A DNA stretch of 64,000 bases from Faecalicatena faecalis (GTDB lineage Bacteria; Bacillota; Clostridia; Lachnospirales; Lachnospiraceae): positions 176,332 through 240,331 of the forward strand of contig NZ_JABACJ020000004.1 in the NCBI RefSeq assembly GCF_012524165.2, in the 5' to 3' direction. Positions 52,785 through 60,700 of the stretch are shown here, in pieces. The number at the start of each line of letters is the position of its first letter. Position 1 is the stretch's first letter. A model generated the notes under the pieces. The model worked only from the letters and a program-made list of their open reading frames with translations, had not been told where the DNA came from and did not search any database. The translations under genes were made by a program, and so were the position numbers.

Positions 52785-54752
52785 GCCCGGCGTATTCATA
52801 TGAGCAATTGGAAAGGTGATGTAGAATGTAGTCCCCATTCCGGGCCGGGATTCTACATTGATAGAACCACCATATTCTTCAATGCTGATTTTTGTGAAAT
52901 ACAGCCCCAGGCCGCAGAGCCCTTCCCCTTTTTTCGTGCTGAATTCATAGTGGAAAATCTGCGGAAGATCTTCGGGTTGAATTCCTTCCCCATTATCCGA
53001 CAGTGTGATCTTTAGTGTATCATTTATAAAGGCAGCCGCAAGCCGTATGGTTCCCTCATAGGGAGTGTGCTCTGTTGCGTTTACAATCATATTCTCAAAG
53101 GCGCAAAACAGGCTTTCCTTATGTCCGAATAAGTACACAGGACCTTCGGGAAGTTCTGTCTGGTAATAGATTCCATTGGCATCTGCGTAAGAAACGGTTT
53201 CCTGATAAATATATTTTAAAAATTCAACACAGTCAAAGATTTCCGGTGCGCTCTTGTGCGAGGTCTGTGTATGGAAAAGTTGCAGGCTCTGTACATTGTT
53301 CTGAATCTGGGAAGACTTGTGGTCTATGATATCCAGATAATGCAAAAGCTCTTCATCTGACCCAATACCGCTCATGCGGATATAATCAATATAGGTATTG
53401 ATTGCGGCGACAGGCGCCTTGAGGTCATGGGCCACAGCGGACAAAAACTGCTTCCGTTCTTCCAGCATAGATGTCAGCCAGGCAGTCTTACGATTGACCT
53501 CATCCTGCAGATGGTCCATCAGATATTGCCGCTGAATCAGAATCCTGCGGTTATAATCTGAAATCAACACTGTGAATAGAAGGACCATGATGAAGCCGCA
53601 GTATTCTGTCTGCCAGCCGAATCGCAGCGGTTCGAAGCGCCCGGCAGTGAGATAATCAATCAGGATTCCGAGACCGAATACCGCATTTCCGCTCAAAAGC
53701 CATACCTGTTGAGGATTGCGCAGCGTACCAGATACAGAAACGAGAATCAGGTAGATGCTCATGATGATTTTTGCTACAGCTGCCAGAAAGCTATATACAG
53801 GTATGAACTTCGGACAAAGAGGAAACAAGATATAAAATGCCGGCAGAGGCAGTGCGGCCATACCGATGGAAAAAGCATAGCAGAGGAGATATCCGTATCG
53901 ATGCTTGTGTTGTCCAGGCAACTGGTATGTCAGGACATTCATACAGGCGAAAATGGCAAACCAGGCAGTATCCTCTATTACATAAGGCATTTCTCCCCAA
54001 TTGATTCCTGACCAGTGTATCAGTGGATAGGAAATATGGACCGCAAAAAAGAAGCATAAGAGTCCATAAGCCGCATACAGAGGGTCGATTCGTCTGCGGA
54101 ACCAGACAGAAAATGAGACGATGGCACATCCCAGGGAGAAAAAGCAAAGAAGACCATAAAAAATCAGGCGTCCGGTCTCCAGCTTTGTAATTGCGTCCGC
54201 TTCACCGACAAGAGGCGGATAGATCAATCCACTGTAATAATGGGAGTAATTGGCTGCCTCTATCACAATCTCTACATAGCCGGAAGGCAGCAAAATCAGT
54301 GTGTTCTGTATATGGATATTGTAGGTATCCTTCGCAAGTGATCCGTAAGAGCGGACCAGGGTGCCATTGATGTAAACTCTGCTTGCTGAAAATATCTCTG
54401 GAAGCTCTAAAAGCCAGCCCTTTGGGGAGGGCTCAAGATATAGCTGCTTGCGGTATACAGCACTTCCAAAGGGGGAAGCGTCCTTATGGAAAGAGCGGAA
54501 AGTCCCAAACTCTCCGATCGTGATTGGACGATCTGTATCAGGAAGAACCGTGGCAGTGCCATTTGCAGGGAGCCTGTCATATTCGGGATAGAAATCCCAT
54601 CCATCCGCAAGAACAGTAACGTCTCTGCCCTTGTAGGTATATTTGTTATCCAAGTGGTAGGTCAGATAAAAGAGGATTCCGATTCCAAGCAGTGAGATCA
54701 GGAGTACAAAAAGGGATAATGATATTTTTTGAAGGTTTTCTTTTCGTTTCAT
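52782..54752 (-). CDS. 7TM sensor histidine kinase (7TMR-DISM type)
   Basis: 656 aa. One N-terminal helix (about 12-33), an extracellular beta-sandwich of about 155 residues (ETFSASRVYINGTLVRSYGSL-like jelly-roll segment, carbohydrate-binding-like), seven transmembrane helices (about 190-400), then HisKA with FLSAVAHDLKAPVAAIN (phospho-His) and HATPase with NATEHTPYEG, DNGEGIQPEDL and GLCGLGLYFTK. The outer domain suggests sensing of a sugar or wall fragment. Follows its OmpR-type regulator by 3 nt in one operon and lies between two surface protein genes, which may be its targets. Confidence 0.92.
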   Translation of the reverse strand: MKRKENLQKISLSLFVLLISLLGIGILFYLTYHLDNKYTYKGRDVTVLADGWDFYPEYDRLPANGTATVLPDTDRPITIGEFGTFRSFHKDASPFGSAVYRKQLYLEPSPKGWLLELPEIFSASRVYINGTLVRSYGSLAKDTYNIHIQNTLILLPSGYVEIVIEAANYSHYYSGLIYPPLVGEADAITKLETGRLIFYGLLCFFSLGCAIVSFSVWFRRRIDPLYAAYGLLCFFFAVHISYPLIHWSGINWGEMPYVIEDTAWFAIFACMNVLTYQLPGQHKHRYGYLLCYAFSIGMAALPLPAFYILFPLCPKFIPVYSFLAAVAKIIMSIYLILVSVSGTLRNPQQVWLLSGNAVFGLGILIDYLTAGRFEPLRFGWQTEYCGFIMVLLFTVLISDYNRRILIQRQYLMDHLQDEVNRKTAWLTSMLEERKQFLSAVAHDLKAPVAAINTYIDYIRMSGIGSDEELLHYLDIIDHKSSQIQNNVQSLQLFHTQTSHKSAPEIFDCVEFLKYIYQETVSYADANGIYYQTELPEGPVYLFGHKESLFCAFENMIVNATEHTPYEGTIRLAAAFINDTLKITLSDNGEGIQPEDLPQIFHYEFSTKKGEGLCGLGLYFTKISIEEYGGSINVESRPGMGTTFYITFPIAHMNTPG

Positions 54753-54755
54753 AAG

Positions 54756-55418
54756 CTACTCCGTAAAAACATATCCCTTTCCCCATTGAGTGCGGATATA
54801 TTCCTTGTCAGGGGAAAATTCTTTTAGCTTCCTTCGTATTCGCATAATCAGCACTTGGACGCTGTGCGTGTTATAGCTTTCTCCCCAAAGTGCTTCATAA
54901 ATCTCATCCTGCTTGAAAGGAATGCCCTTGTTCTGACTCAAAAACTGTAGAATCTGGAATTCATTTACGGTAAGTCCGAGTGAACTGGTCCCTATATAAG
55001 CCTGTTTTTCATCTGGACAGATGATCAGTCCACTGCTCCTGTCTTCATATTCAAAAGAACGCTTCTGGCGTATTCTGGCCCGGATTCTCAGCTCCAGCTC
55101 CTTCATCCGGTAAGGCTTGGTCAGATAATCATCCCCGCCGTTGAGAAATCCTTTTTCCAGTGATTCATCATCTGTCAGAACAGTCAGAAAAATAACAGGA
55201 GTGTCGTCCAGATTCTTGAGTGTCCTGCAGAAGTCAAATCCATTCTCTCCTTCCATTCGAACATCCAGGATAATACAGTCATAAACAGTTTCCTTTAGCA
55301 GGGAGCGTGCATCGTCTGTATTTGCTGCAGTGTCAGTATAAAAGCCATGTTCTGAAAAATAAGTCTGGTTCAGAGAAAGCATTTCTGTATCATCGTCAAT
55401 AAAAAGTAATTTTTCCAT
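54756..55418 (-). CDS. OmpR-family response regulator
   Basis: 220 aa. Receiver domain with acidic residues DDD (8-10), phospho-acceptor Asp52 in CIILDVRMEG, Thr in FLTVLTDD and Lys in YLTKPYRMKEL; C-terminal winged helix with LTVNEFQILQFLSQNKG and VQVLIMRIRRKLKE. First gene of the operon with the 7TM kinase. Divergent from the membrane-anchored surface protein gene at 55596, suggesting control of that neighbour. Confidence 0.95.
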   Translation of the reverse strand: MEKLLFIDDDTEMLSLNQTYFSEHGFYTDTAANTDDARSLLKETVYDCIILDVRMEGENGFDFCRTLKNLDDTPVIFLTVLTDDESLEKGFLNGGDDYLTKPYRMKELELRIRARIRQKRSFEYEDRSSGLIICPDEKQAYIGTSSLGLTVNEFQILQFLSQNKGIPFKQDEIYEALWGESYNTHSVQVLIMRIRRKLKEFSPDKEYIRTQWGKGYVFTE

Positions 55419-55595
55419 TGTTTCACCATCTTTCGTAAGTACATGGCTCTATTTTAAAGGGAACGGTAAAAGTTTGCAAATAGAAATGGCGGAAAAAGAG
55501 TCATGTTGTTATTTGTTGTTAATTATTGTGATTCCATTGTTATTTCACTTATGATAAGATGATAGCAAAAAATAAGGGAACATGAGGGGGCGCAA

Positions 55596-57551
55596 ATGAT
55601 GAAAAAATGGAAAAGGATGTTCCTTTTTGGCATCCTGGTATCCGGGCTGTTTTTTATATGGTCGGGAGAATGCCGGGCTTGGGGTCCGCCCGTCAAGGAG
55701 GATGAAGATACATTTTTAGAGTGGTATGAGGAGCATAAAGACGGTGAAGCACCGATAACAAAGCAGTTGTCTGGTGATCTTTTTATTTCAGATGAAAAGG
55801 AAGAGGCGGCTGTTCTGGATGGGACGAGGCCTATTACAATCGACTGTAATGGTCATGGAATCATCGTACAGCGTGAGATGGTGATTGATAATCCGAATCT
55901 GATCATTCAAGGAAATACCCGCAACGGTTTTCTTATGATGGTCAACACCGGGGGTATCTTGAAGCTTGAGCAGGGGCTGCTCAGGCTGACAGGCGAGGAA
56001 GGCGTGGTGCTTCAGGTCCTCAGCCCAAACGGTGTATCAGGTCCTTCCAGAGGAGGCGTTTTTACGATTGAAGGAGAGGGAACTGACATACAGGGGATTA
56101 CATGGACACAGGGGGTGCCCATCGAAGTCTCGAATCTGAATATTAAAGTATCGGGCAGTGTGGCAGCAAAGGGGCTTGTAAGTATGAATCTGCGGGAACT
56201 TACCGTGAATCACTGCCAGATTCAGGCAATTGGGGGAAGCGAGAGTTATGGAATCTACTGCAGGGATAGTGTCAATGACGATGTCGGACGAATCATACTG
56301 CATGATTCCTTTGTCTTAGCTGTGGGTTTAGATGCTTCTGCCAGGACGTACAGTGTGTATCATCCGAAAGGAGAAATTCGTTATGAGAATTCCTCTCTTG
56401 AGCCTCCGGTCGATACAGGCAGGATCTATACAGCGCTGGAGCTGGGAGAATTGGAGCCTGTCTATACAGAGACAGGAGTGATGCCTGGGGAATGGAGCCT
56501 TCCCGATACCGTAGGGGTATATGTAGAAGAAACGGGTGTCGAAGGGGAACGAATCGAGCGGATTCCCGTTACATGGGCGATTCCTGACAGTGCATTTACG
56601 AACCCGGGATACTGTATCGTAAAAGGAACATTTCAGGATGGGAGGCTTGACGGGAAGCTGGAAAATCCAAATAGAATCGTTCCAGAGGTCACGGTTCTGT
56701 GTCTTCCTCCTGAGAAGATGTTCCTGATCGCCTATGAAGTGGATCAGGATTTCGTGAGGAATGGTGTCAGTTTAGTAGTTCCATACCCAGCCGGAGCAGA
56801 GCGAATGAGAATCGAATATAGTGCCGACGGGGAACGGTTCGAGAGATATGAGGGAGAAGGTGGTGATATACTGGCCGGTATCGTAAAGCCAAGGAACCAT
56901 TTGCTATACTTTCATATAGTCGTGCCCTTGGAAGCTCCGGTATATTATTTGAGAGTAGTTGTCGATGGAGACAGCATGTTCGCTGGGACAAGTCCTGTAT
57001 GGAAGATTGATACCGGAAGTTCAGAAGAAGTCCCCCCGGATGTGGATGATGACGGCGGTGGGGACCGCGGAGGTCAAGATCTTGATCCGACATTCCCGGA
57101 TAAAGAAGAGCCTTCGGATCAGACTGACGGTGCTGTAGATGAGAAGAAAGAGCATCATACAACTAACTCTTCAGATGAGATGAGGACCGGCGGAGATTCT
57201 GGGTCTGTAAGCGGGAGACAGTCGGATAACGAGAAGGATTCCTCTGCCGTGAGTTCGTCAAGTAGTGTTTTAGGCGCATCTGGGGATAACTCGTCGAATC
57301 TCAGGCAGAACGCTGATTCAGTAAAAAGGAAATCAGATACAAAAGCAGAATCAGCAGATCATGCACAATATGTATCAGCGTCAGGGGAGAACGAAGAGAA
57401 AATGGAGGCTGCGACGGATAATGGAATGGAAAAAATGAAAAAAGAGAGCAAGGACAGCGTTATGCCGTGGATCTTAGTTGTACTTTGTCTGTTCGTACTT
57501 GTCGGTGCAGGCATCTGGTGCGGAAAGAAAGTATTCTTTAAAAAGCAGTAA
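55596..57551 (+). CDS. Membrane-anchored surface protein with beta-helix-like and Ig-like regions
   Basis: 651 aa. Signal peptide (FLFGILVSGLFFIWSGECRA). Residues 40-260 look like a right-handed beta-helix (repeated strands such as LIIQGNTRNGFLMMVNTGG, LNIKVSGSVAAKGLVSMN). Residues 290-370 contain an Ig-like segment (PVTWAIPDSAFTNPGYCIVKGTF). A 140-residue Ser/Asp/Gly-rich linker (about 475-615) leads to a C-terminal helix (MPWILVVLCLFVLVGAGIW) and KK tail, so it is membrane-anchored, not sortase-linked. Divergent from the two-component operon. No catalytic residues recognised; adhesin or sensor-like role possible. Confidence 0.82.
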   Translation: MMKKWKRMFLFGILVSGLFFIWSGECRAWGPPVKEDEDTFLEWYEEHKDGEAPITKQLSGDLFISDEKEEAAVLDGTRPITIDCNGHGIIVQREMVIDNPNLIIQGNTRNGFLMMVNTGGILKLEQGLLRLTGEEGVVLQVLSPNGVSGPSRGGVFTIEGEGTDIQGITWTQGVPIEVSNLNIKVSGSVAAKGLVSMNLRELTVNHCQIQAIGGSESYGIYCRDSVNDDVGRIILHDSFVLAVGLDASARTYSVYHPKGEIRYENSSLEPPVDTGRIYTALELGELEPVYTETGVMPGEWSLPDTVGVYVEETGVEGERIERIPVTWAIPDSAFTNPGYCIVKGTFQDGRLDGKLENPNRIVPEVTVLCLPPEKMFLIAYEVDQDFVRNGVSLVVPYPAGAERMRIEYSADGERFERYEGEGGDILAGIVKPRNHLLYFHIVVPLEAPVYYLRVVVDGDSMFAGTSPVWKIDTGSSEEVPPDVDDDGGGDRGGQDLDPTFPDKEEPSDQTDGAVDEKKEHHTTNSSDEMRTGGDSGSVSGRQSDNEKDSSAVSSSSSVLGASGDNSSNLRQNADSVKRKSDTKAESADHAQYVSASGENEEKMEAATDNGMEKMKKESKDSVMPWILVVLCLFVLVGAGIWCGKKVFFKKQ

Positions 57552-57552
57552 A

Positions 57553-57596
57553 TAAACCGGGTAAAAGAGGGTTACTCTTTTTGCCCGGTTTTTCTT
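57553..57596. terminator. Bidirectional terminator overlapping the end of the 84-aa gene
   Basis: AAACCGGG-TAAAAGAG pairs with CTCTTTTTGCCCGGTTT around GGTTA, then TTCTTT. It serves both convergent genes; the minus-strand stop codon (57574-57572) lies in the loop. Confidence 0.9.
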
Positions 57597-57826
57597 TCGA
57601 TTTCCGCAATCTGTTTTTTTATATTTTGATAGATTCTATCATTTTTTAAATCAACTTCACGGGGATCAGTGAGATACTCAGAAAGAAAGTCAGGTGTTTC
57701 CTCAAAAAATCTGTCCTGCGCCTCCTTGGGCAGGTCAGCAATGAAGCGGTCATAAAATTCAAAATCATCCATAAGAAGGAACTCCTGGAATCTTTTTAGC
57801 TGCGCTGACGTCATGTTTAGCTTCAC
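57572..57826 (-). CDS. Acidic 84-aa hypothetical protein
   Basis: Predicted all-helical soluble protein, net acidic, no cysteines: starts MKLNMTSAQLKRFQEFLLMDD, ends NIKKQIAEIERKTGQKE. Not recognised. It has a near-consensus promoter (TTGACT-17-TATAAT) covered by a dyad operator shared with the divergent XRE regulator. The layout resembles toxin-antitoxin or small regulator/target pairs, but neither toxicity nor binding is shown by the sequence. Confidence 0.65.
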   Translation of the reverse strand: MKLNMTSAQLKRFQEFLLMDDFEFYDRFIADLPKEAQDRFFEETPDFLSEYLTDPREVDLKNDRIYQNIKKQIAEIERKTGQKE

Positions 57827-57847
57827 AATGAATCACTCCTTTGGTAT

Positions 57848-57876
57848 ATTATAGTCTATTTAACGACTATAGTCAA
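57848..57876. promoter_or_regulatory. Promoter and dyad operator between the 84-aa and XRE genes
   Basis: Minus strand: TTGACT (57876-57871), 17 bp, TATAAT (57853-57848). A 22-bp dyad TATAGTC-N8-GACTATA (57850-57871) exactly spans the spacer, and a further TAGTC follows at 57869-57874. Bound repressor would block this promoter. The XRE protein is the obvious candidate. Confidence 0.8.
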
Positions 57877-57917
57877 TTAAAAGACTTCATTATATGCTAT
57901 AAAAAAGGAGGCTTGAG

Positions 57918-58145
57918 ATGATTGATTATAGTCCATTCTGGATCACACTACAAAATTCAAAGGAGAGTACCTATACATTGATTAAGAAATATCACATATC
58001 AAGTTCAACGATAAATCGGTTGAGAAAGAACAAACCTGTAAATACCGTTACTCTGAATGAATTATGCTACATTCTGAACTGCAATATACAGGATATTGCA
58101 CAGTATGTTCCTTCTAAGGAAGACCAAATGTTATTCCGCAAATAA
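57918..58145 (+). CDS. Small XRE-type (Cro/CI) DNA-binding protein
   Basis: 75 aa, made almost only of a helix-turn-helix domain of the PF13443 type: LIKKYHISSSTINRLRKNKP (recognition helix) and TLNELCYILNCNIQDIAQYVP. Ribosome site AAAGGAGG 7 nt upstream. Divergent from the acidic 84-aa protein gene with a dyad operator between. Ends with a strong terminator. Confidence 0.88.
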   Translation: MIDYSPFWITLQNSKESTYTLIKKYHISSSTINRLRKNKPVNTVTLNELCYILNCNIQDIAQYVPSKEDQMLFRK

Positions 58146-58188
58146 AAAAGAGACAGTAGATGATAAGAAATCTACTGTCTCTTTTTAG
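58144..58188 (+). terminator. Terminator of the XRE gene
   Basis: AAAAGAGACAGTAGAT and ATCTACTGTCTCTTTT pair perfectly around GATAAGAA. Confidence 0.95.
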
Positions 58189-58195
58189 AGAGATA

Positions 58196-58204
58196 TGATA
58201 TAAT
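58196..58204 (+). promoter_or_regulatory. Extended -10 promoter of the aminotransferase gene
   Basis: TGATATAAT (58196-58204), 41 nt before the start. Confidence 0.65.
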
Positions 58205-58244
58205 GGGAAGTCGTGAAATGTTTGCATAAGAGGAGGCAGTAGGA

Positions 58245-59417
58245 ATGGAATGTTTTCAGTTTTCTGATAAAGTCAACCACATCCAGGCAGGGATTTTCGC
58301 AGAGCTGAACCGAAAGAAGGAAGAGCTTTTATGGAAAGGGAAACGGGTCTATAATCTTTCTATAGGGACGCCTGATTTTCAGCCGGCACCGCATATTATG
58401 AAGGCCATGGAGGATGCCTGCAAGGATCCCGAGAACTATAAGTATTCGATCGAGGACCTGCCGCAGCTCATCGAGGCTGTGCAGTACCGGTACATAAACA
58501 GATTTGGAGTAGAACTAGAGAAGGATGAAATCATGTCCGTCTATGGTTCTCAGGAAGGGATGTCCCACATAGGGATGGTGTTCTGTAATCCGGGGGAATC
58601 CATACTGGTACCGAACCCAGGATATCCGCTGTTCGAGACGAGCGGTATGATGGCCGGGGCGAAGATCGAGACATATAAGCTGGAGGAAAAGAACGGGTAT
58701 CTGCCGGATCTTAAGAGCATCCCGAAGGACGTTTTAAAAAGGACAAAGTATATGATCGTATCCTATCCTCTGAATCCGGTCTGTGTCTGTGCACCGGATG
58801 AGTTTTATGAGGAACTGATCGCATTTGCGAAGGAGCATCAGATTATCATCCTCCACGATAATGCATACTCGGATATTATTTATACAAGGAAGCAGGGCAG
58901 GTCCTTTTTATCCTTTGCGGGCGCAAAGGAAGTAGGGGTAGAATTCTATTCCCTTTCTAAGACATATAATTTGACCGGTGCCAGGATTTCTTTTGTCGTG
59001 GGTAACCGGGAGATCGTAAAGAAGTTCAAGACCCTGCGTTCCCAGATTGATTATGGTATCTTCCTGCCCATCCAGTATGCAGCGATTGCAGCATTGACCG
59101 GGCCGGATGATTTTGTAGAAAAACAAAGGCAGGATTATGAAGCAAGGAACAAGGCACTTTGCGGAGGTTTGCGGAAAATTGGATGGGAAGTGCCGGATAG
59201 CCAGGGCACGATGTTTGTCTGGGCAAAAATTCCGAAAGGGTATCGATCTTCTTTTGATTTCTGTATGAAACTGATGGAAGAGACGGGACTGATCGTGACA
59301 CCGGGAAGCGCATTCGGCAGTGAGGGCGAAGGCTATGTGCGTATGGCTCTTGTCATCAATGAGCAGCAGATTGAAGAGCTGCTCAAGGTACTGGACGAAT
59401 CCGGGATGTTCCGCTAA
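58245..59417 (+). CDS. Class I/II PLP aminotransferase, DapL/AspC-like
   Basis: 390 aa fold-type I enzyme. PLP Lys in SLSKTYNLTGARI (about 240), Asp/Tyr cofactor contacts in DNAYSDI, substrate Arg near RMAL at the C-terminus, N-terminal LSIGTPDFQPAP and YGSQEGMSH. It resembles LL-diaminopimelate/aspartate aminotransferase-like clostridial enzymes, but specificity cannot be fixed. The gene lies 29 nt before an FMN 2-hydroxyacid dehydrogenase; together they could link 2-oxo, 2-hydroxy and amino acids. Confidence 0.9.
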   Translation: MECFQFSDKVNHIQAGIFAELNRKKEELLWKGKRVYNLSIGTPDFQPAPHIMKAMEDACKDPENYKYSIEDLPQLIEAVQYRYINRFGVELEKDEIMSVYGSQEGMSHIGMVFCNPGESILVPNPGYPLFETSGMMAGAKIETYKLEEKNGYLPDLKSIPKDVLKRTKYMIVSYPLNPVCVCAPDEFYEELIAFAKEHQIIILHDNAYSDIIYTRKQGRSFLSFAGAKEVGVEFYSLSKTYNLTGARISFVVGNREIVKKFKTLRSQIDYGIFLPIQYAAIAALTGPDDFVEKQRQDYEARNKALCGGLRKIGWEVPDSQGTMFVWAKIPKGYRSSFDFCMKLMEETGLIVTPGSAFGSEGEGYVRMALVINEQQIEELLKVLDESGMFR

Positions 59418-59446
59418 GAGAAAATAGTGAATGTGAGGGAAAGAAA

Positions 59447-60463
59447 ATGGAATACAGTGAAGTGATTAAAAATGCAAGGACGAATATCGGACCATATTGC
59501 AAGGCATGTAATGTGTGCAATGGAATCGTATGTAAGAACACCATGCCGGGGCCGGGGGCAAAGGGGACCGGAGATCTGGCGGTAAGAAATTATGCAAAGT
59601 GGCAGGAAGTGCGGATCAACATGGATACGATCTGTGAACAAAGAACAGTCGAGACAAAGTTCGAGTTATTTGGCAAGACATTTGAATATCCATTTTTTGC
59701 AGGTCCGGTCGGTGCAGTGAAGCTGCATTACGGGGACAAGTATTCTGATCAGGAGTATAATGATATCCTTGTACCGGCTTGTGCGAAAAGTGGTATTGCG
59801 GCATTTACCGGGGATGGTACGAACTACCAGGTAATGATTGAGGCGACAGAGGCAATCAGCAAATTCGATGGCATGGGAATTCCGACTGTTAAGCCGTGGG
59901 ATCTTGGGACGATCAAGGAGAAGATGGAGCTAGTGAAGAAGTCTGGCGCTTTTGCAGTGGCAATGGATATTGATGCTGCGGGGCTTCCGTTCTTACAAAA
60001 TTTAAATCCTCCGGCCGGAAGCAAGTCTGTGGAAGAATTGAAAGAAATCGTGAAGATGGCGGAAATTCCATTCCTTTTAAAGGGAATTATGACGCCGAAG
60101 GCAGCGTTAAAGGCAAAAGAAGCTGGAGTCCAGGGAATCGTAGTTTCCAATCATGGGGGACGCGTCCTGGATCAATGCCCGTCTACAGCAGAGGTATTAC
60201 CGGCAATAGTGAAAGCAGTTGGCGGGGAGATGAAGATTTTTGTGGACGGTGGTATCCGCACTGGTATCGATGTCTTTAAGGCGCTGGCTCTGGGAGCGGA
60301 TGCAGTGCTGATCGCACGTCCTTTTGTGACAGCCGTTTATGGAGGTCAAGAGGAAGGCGTTGCATCTTATGTGCAGAAAATCGGTGCAGAGCTAAAGGAT
60401 ACCATGGCGATGTGCGGGGCATTTTCACTAAAAGAGATTCAGGATGATATGATTTGGAAATAG
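59447..60463 (+). CDS. FMN-dependent alpha-hydroxy acid dehydrogenase with N-terminal Cys cluster
   Basis: 338 aa TIM-barrel flavoprotein of the lactate oxidase/glycolate oxidase family: KGIMTPKAALKAKEAG, catalytic His in VSNHGGRVLD, FMN phosphate site FVDGGIRTGIDVFKALALGADAV (two parts) and GRPF-like IARPFV. The usual first N-terminal helix is replaced by a Cys-rich segment CKACNVCNGIVCKN (residues 18-31), which may bind an Fe-S cluster or metal. In an anaerobe it should work as a dehydrogenase, not an oxygen-using oxidase; substrate unknown. Start has GAGGGAAAG upstream. Confidence 0.92.
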   Translation: MEYSEVIKNARTNIGPYCKACNVCNGIVCKNTMPGPGAKGTGDLAVRNYAKWQEVRINMDTICEQRTVETKFELFGKTFEYPFFAGPVGAVKLHYGDKYSDQEYNDILVPACAKSGIAAFTGDGTNYQVMIEATEAISKFDGMGIPTVKPWDLGTIKEKMELVKKSGAFAVAMDIDAAGLPFLQNLNPPAGSKSVEELKEIVKMAEIPFLLKGIMTPKAALKAKEAGVQGIVVSNHGGRVLDQCPSTAEVLPAIVKAVGGEMKIFVDGGIRTGIDVFKALALGADAVLIARPFVTAVYGGQEEGVASYVQKIGAELKDTMAMCGAFSLKEIQDDMIWK

Positions 60464-60584
60464 ATACTGGATTGGTCAGCTTAGTTTTGGACTACATATC
60501 AGAGAGAACGACACGAAATGTCACCTAATTTTTTCAACAAAATTTTAGTGTGTTTTTTCATCCTTTTTTGTGAAAGATTTTGTA

Positions 60585-60614
60585 TTGACGGTCCATACTA
60601 TATGGTGGTAGTAT
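60585..60614 (+). promoter_or_regulatory. nrdDG promoter with dyad, possible NrdR site
   Basis: TTGACG (60585-60590), 18 bp, TAGTAT (60609-60614). The spacer contains CCATA-CTA-TATGG (60593-60605), and ACACATGATATAGTCTGT (60627-60644) follows. Both resemble the A/T-rich NrdR box pattern only partly. The rest of 60464-60700 is AT-rich with no other clear feature. Confidence 0.45.
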
Positions 60615-60700
60615 TGTTTGTACTGACACATGATATAGTCTGTTGGGGTTGAAATAGATACTAAATATAGAGAATAGTGACATGAAGGGAGAACTTTGGT

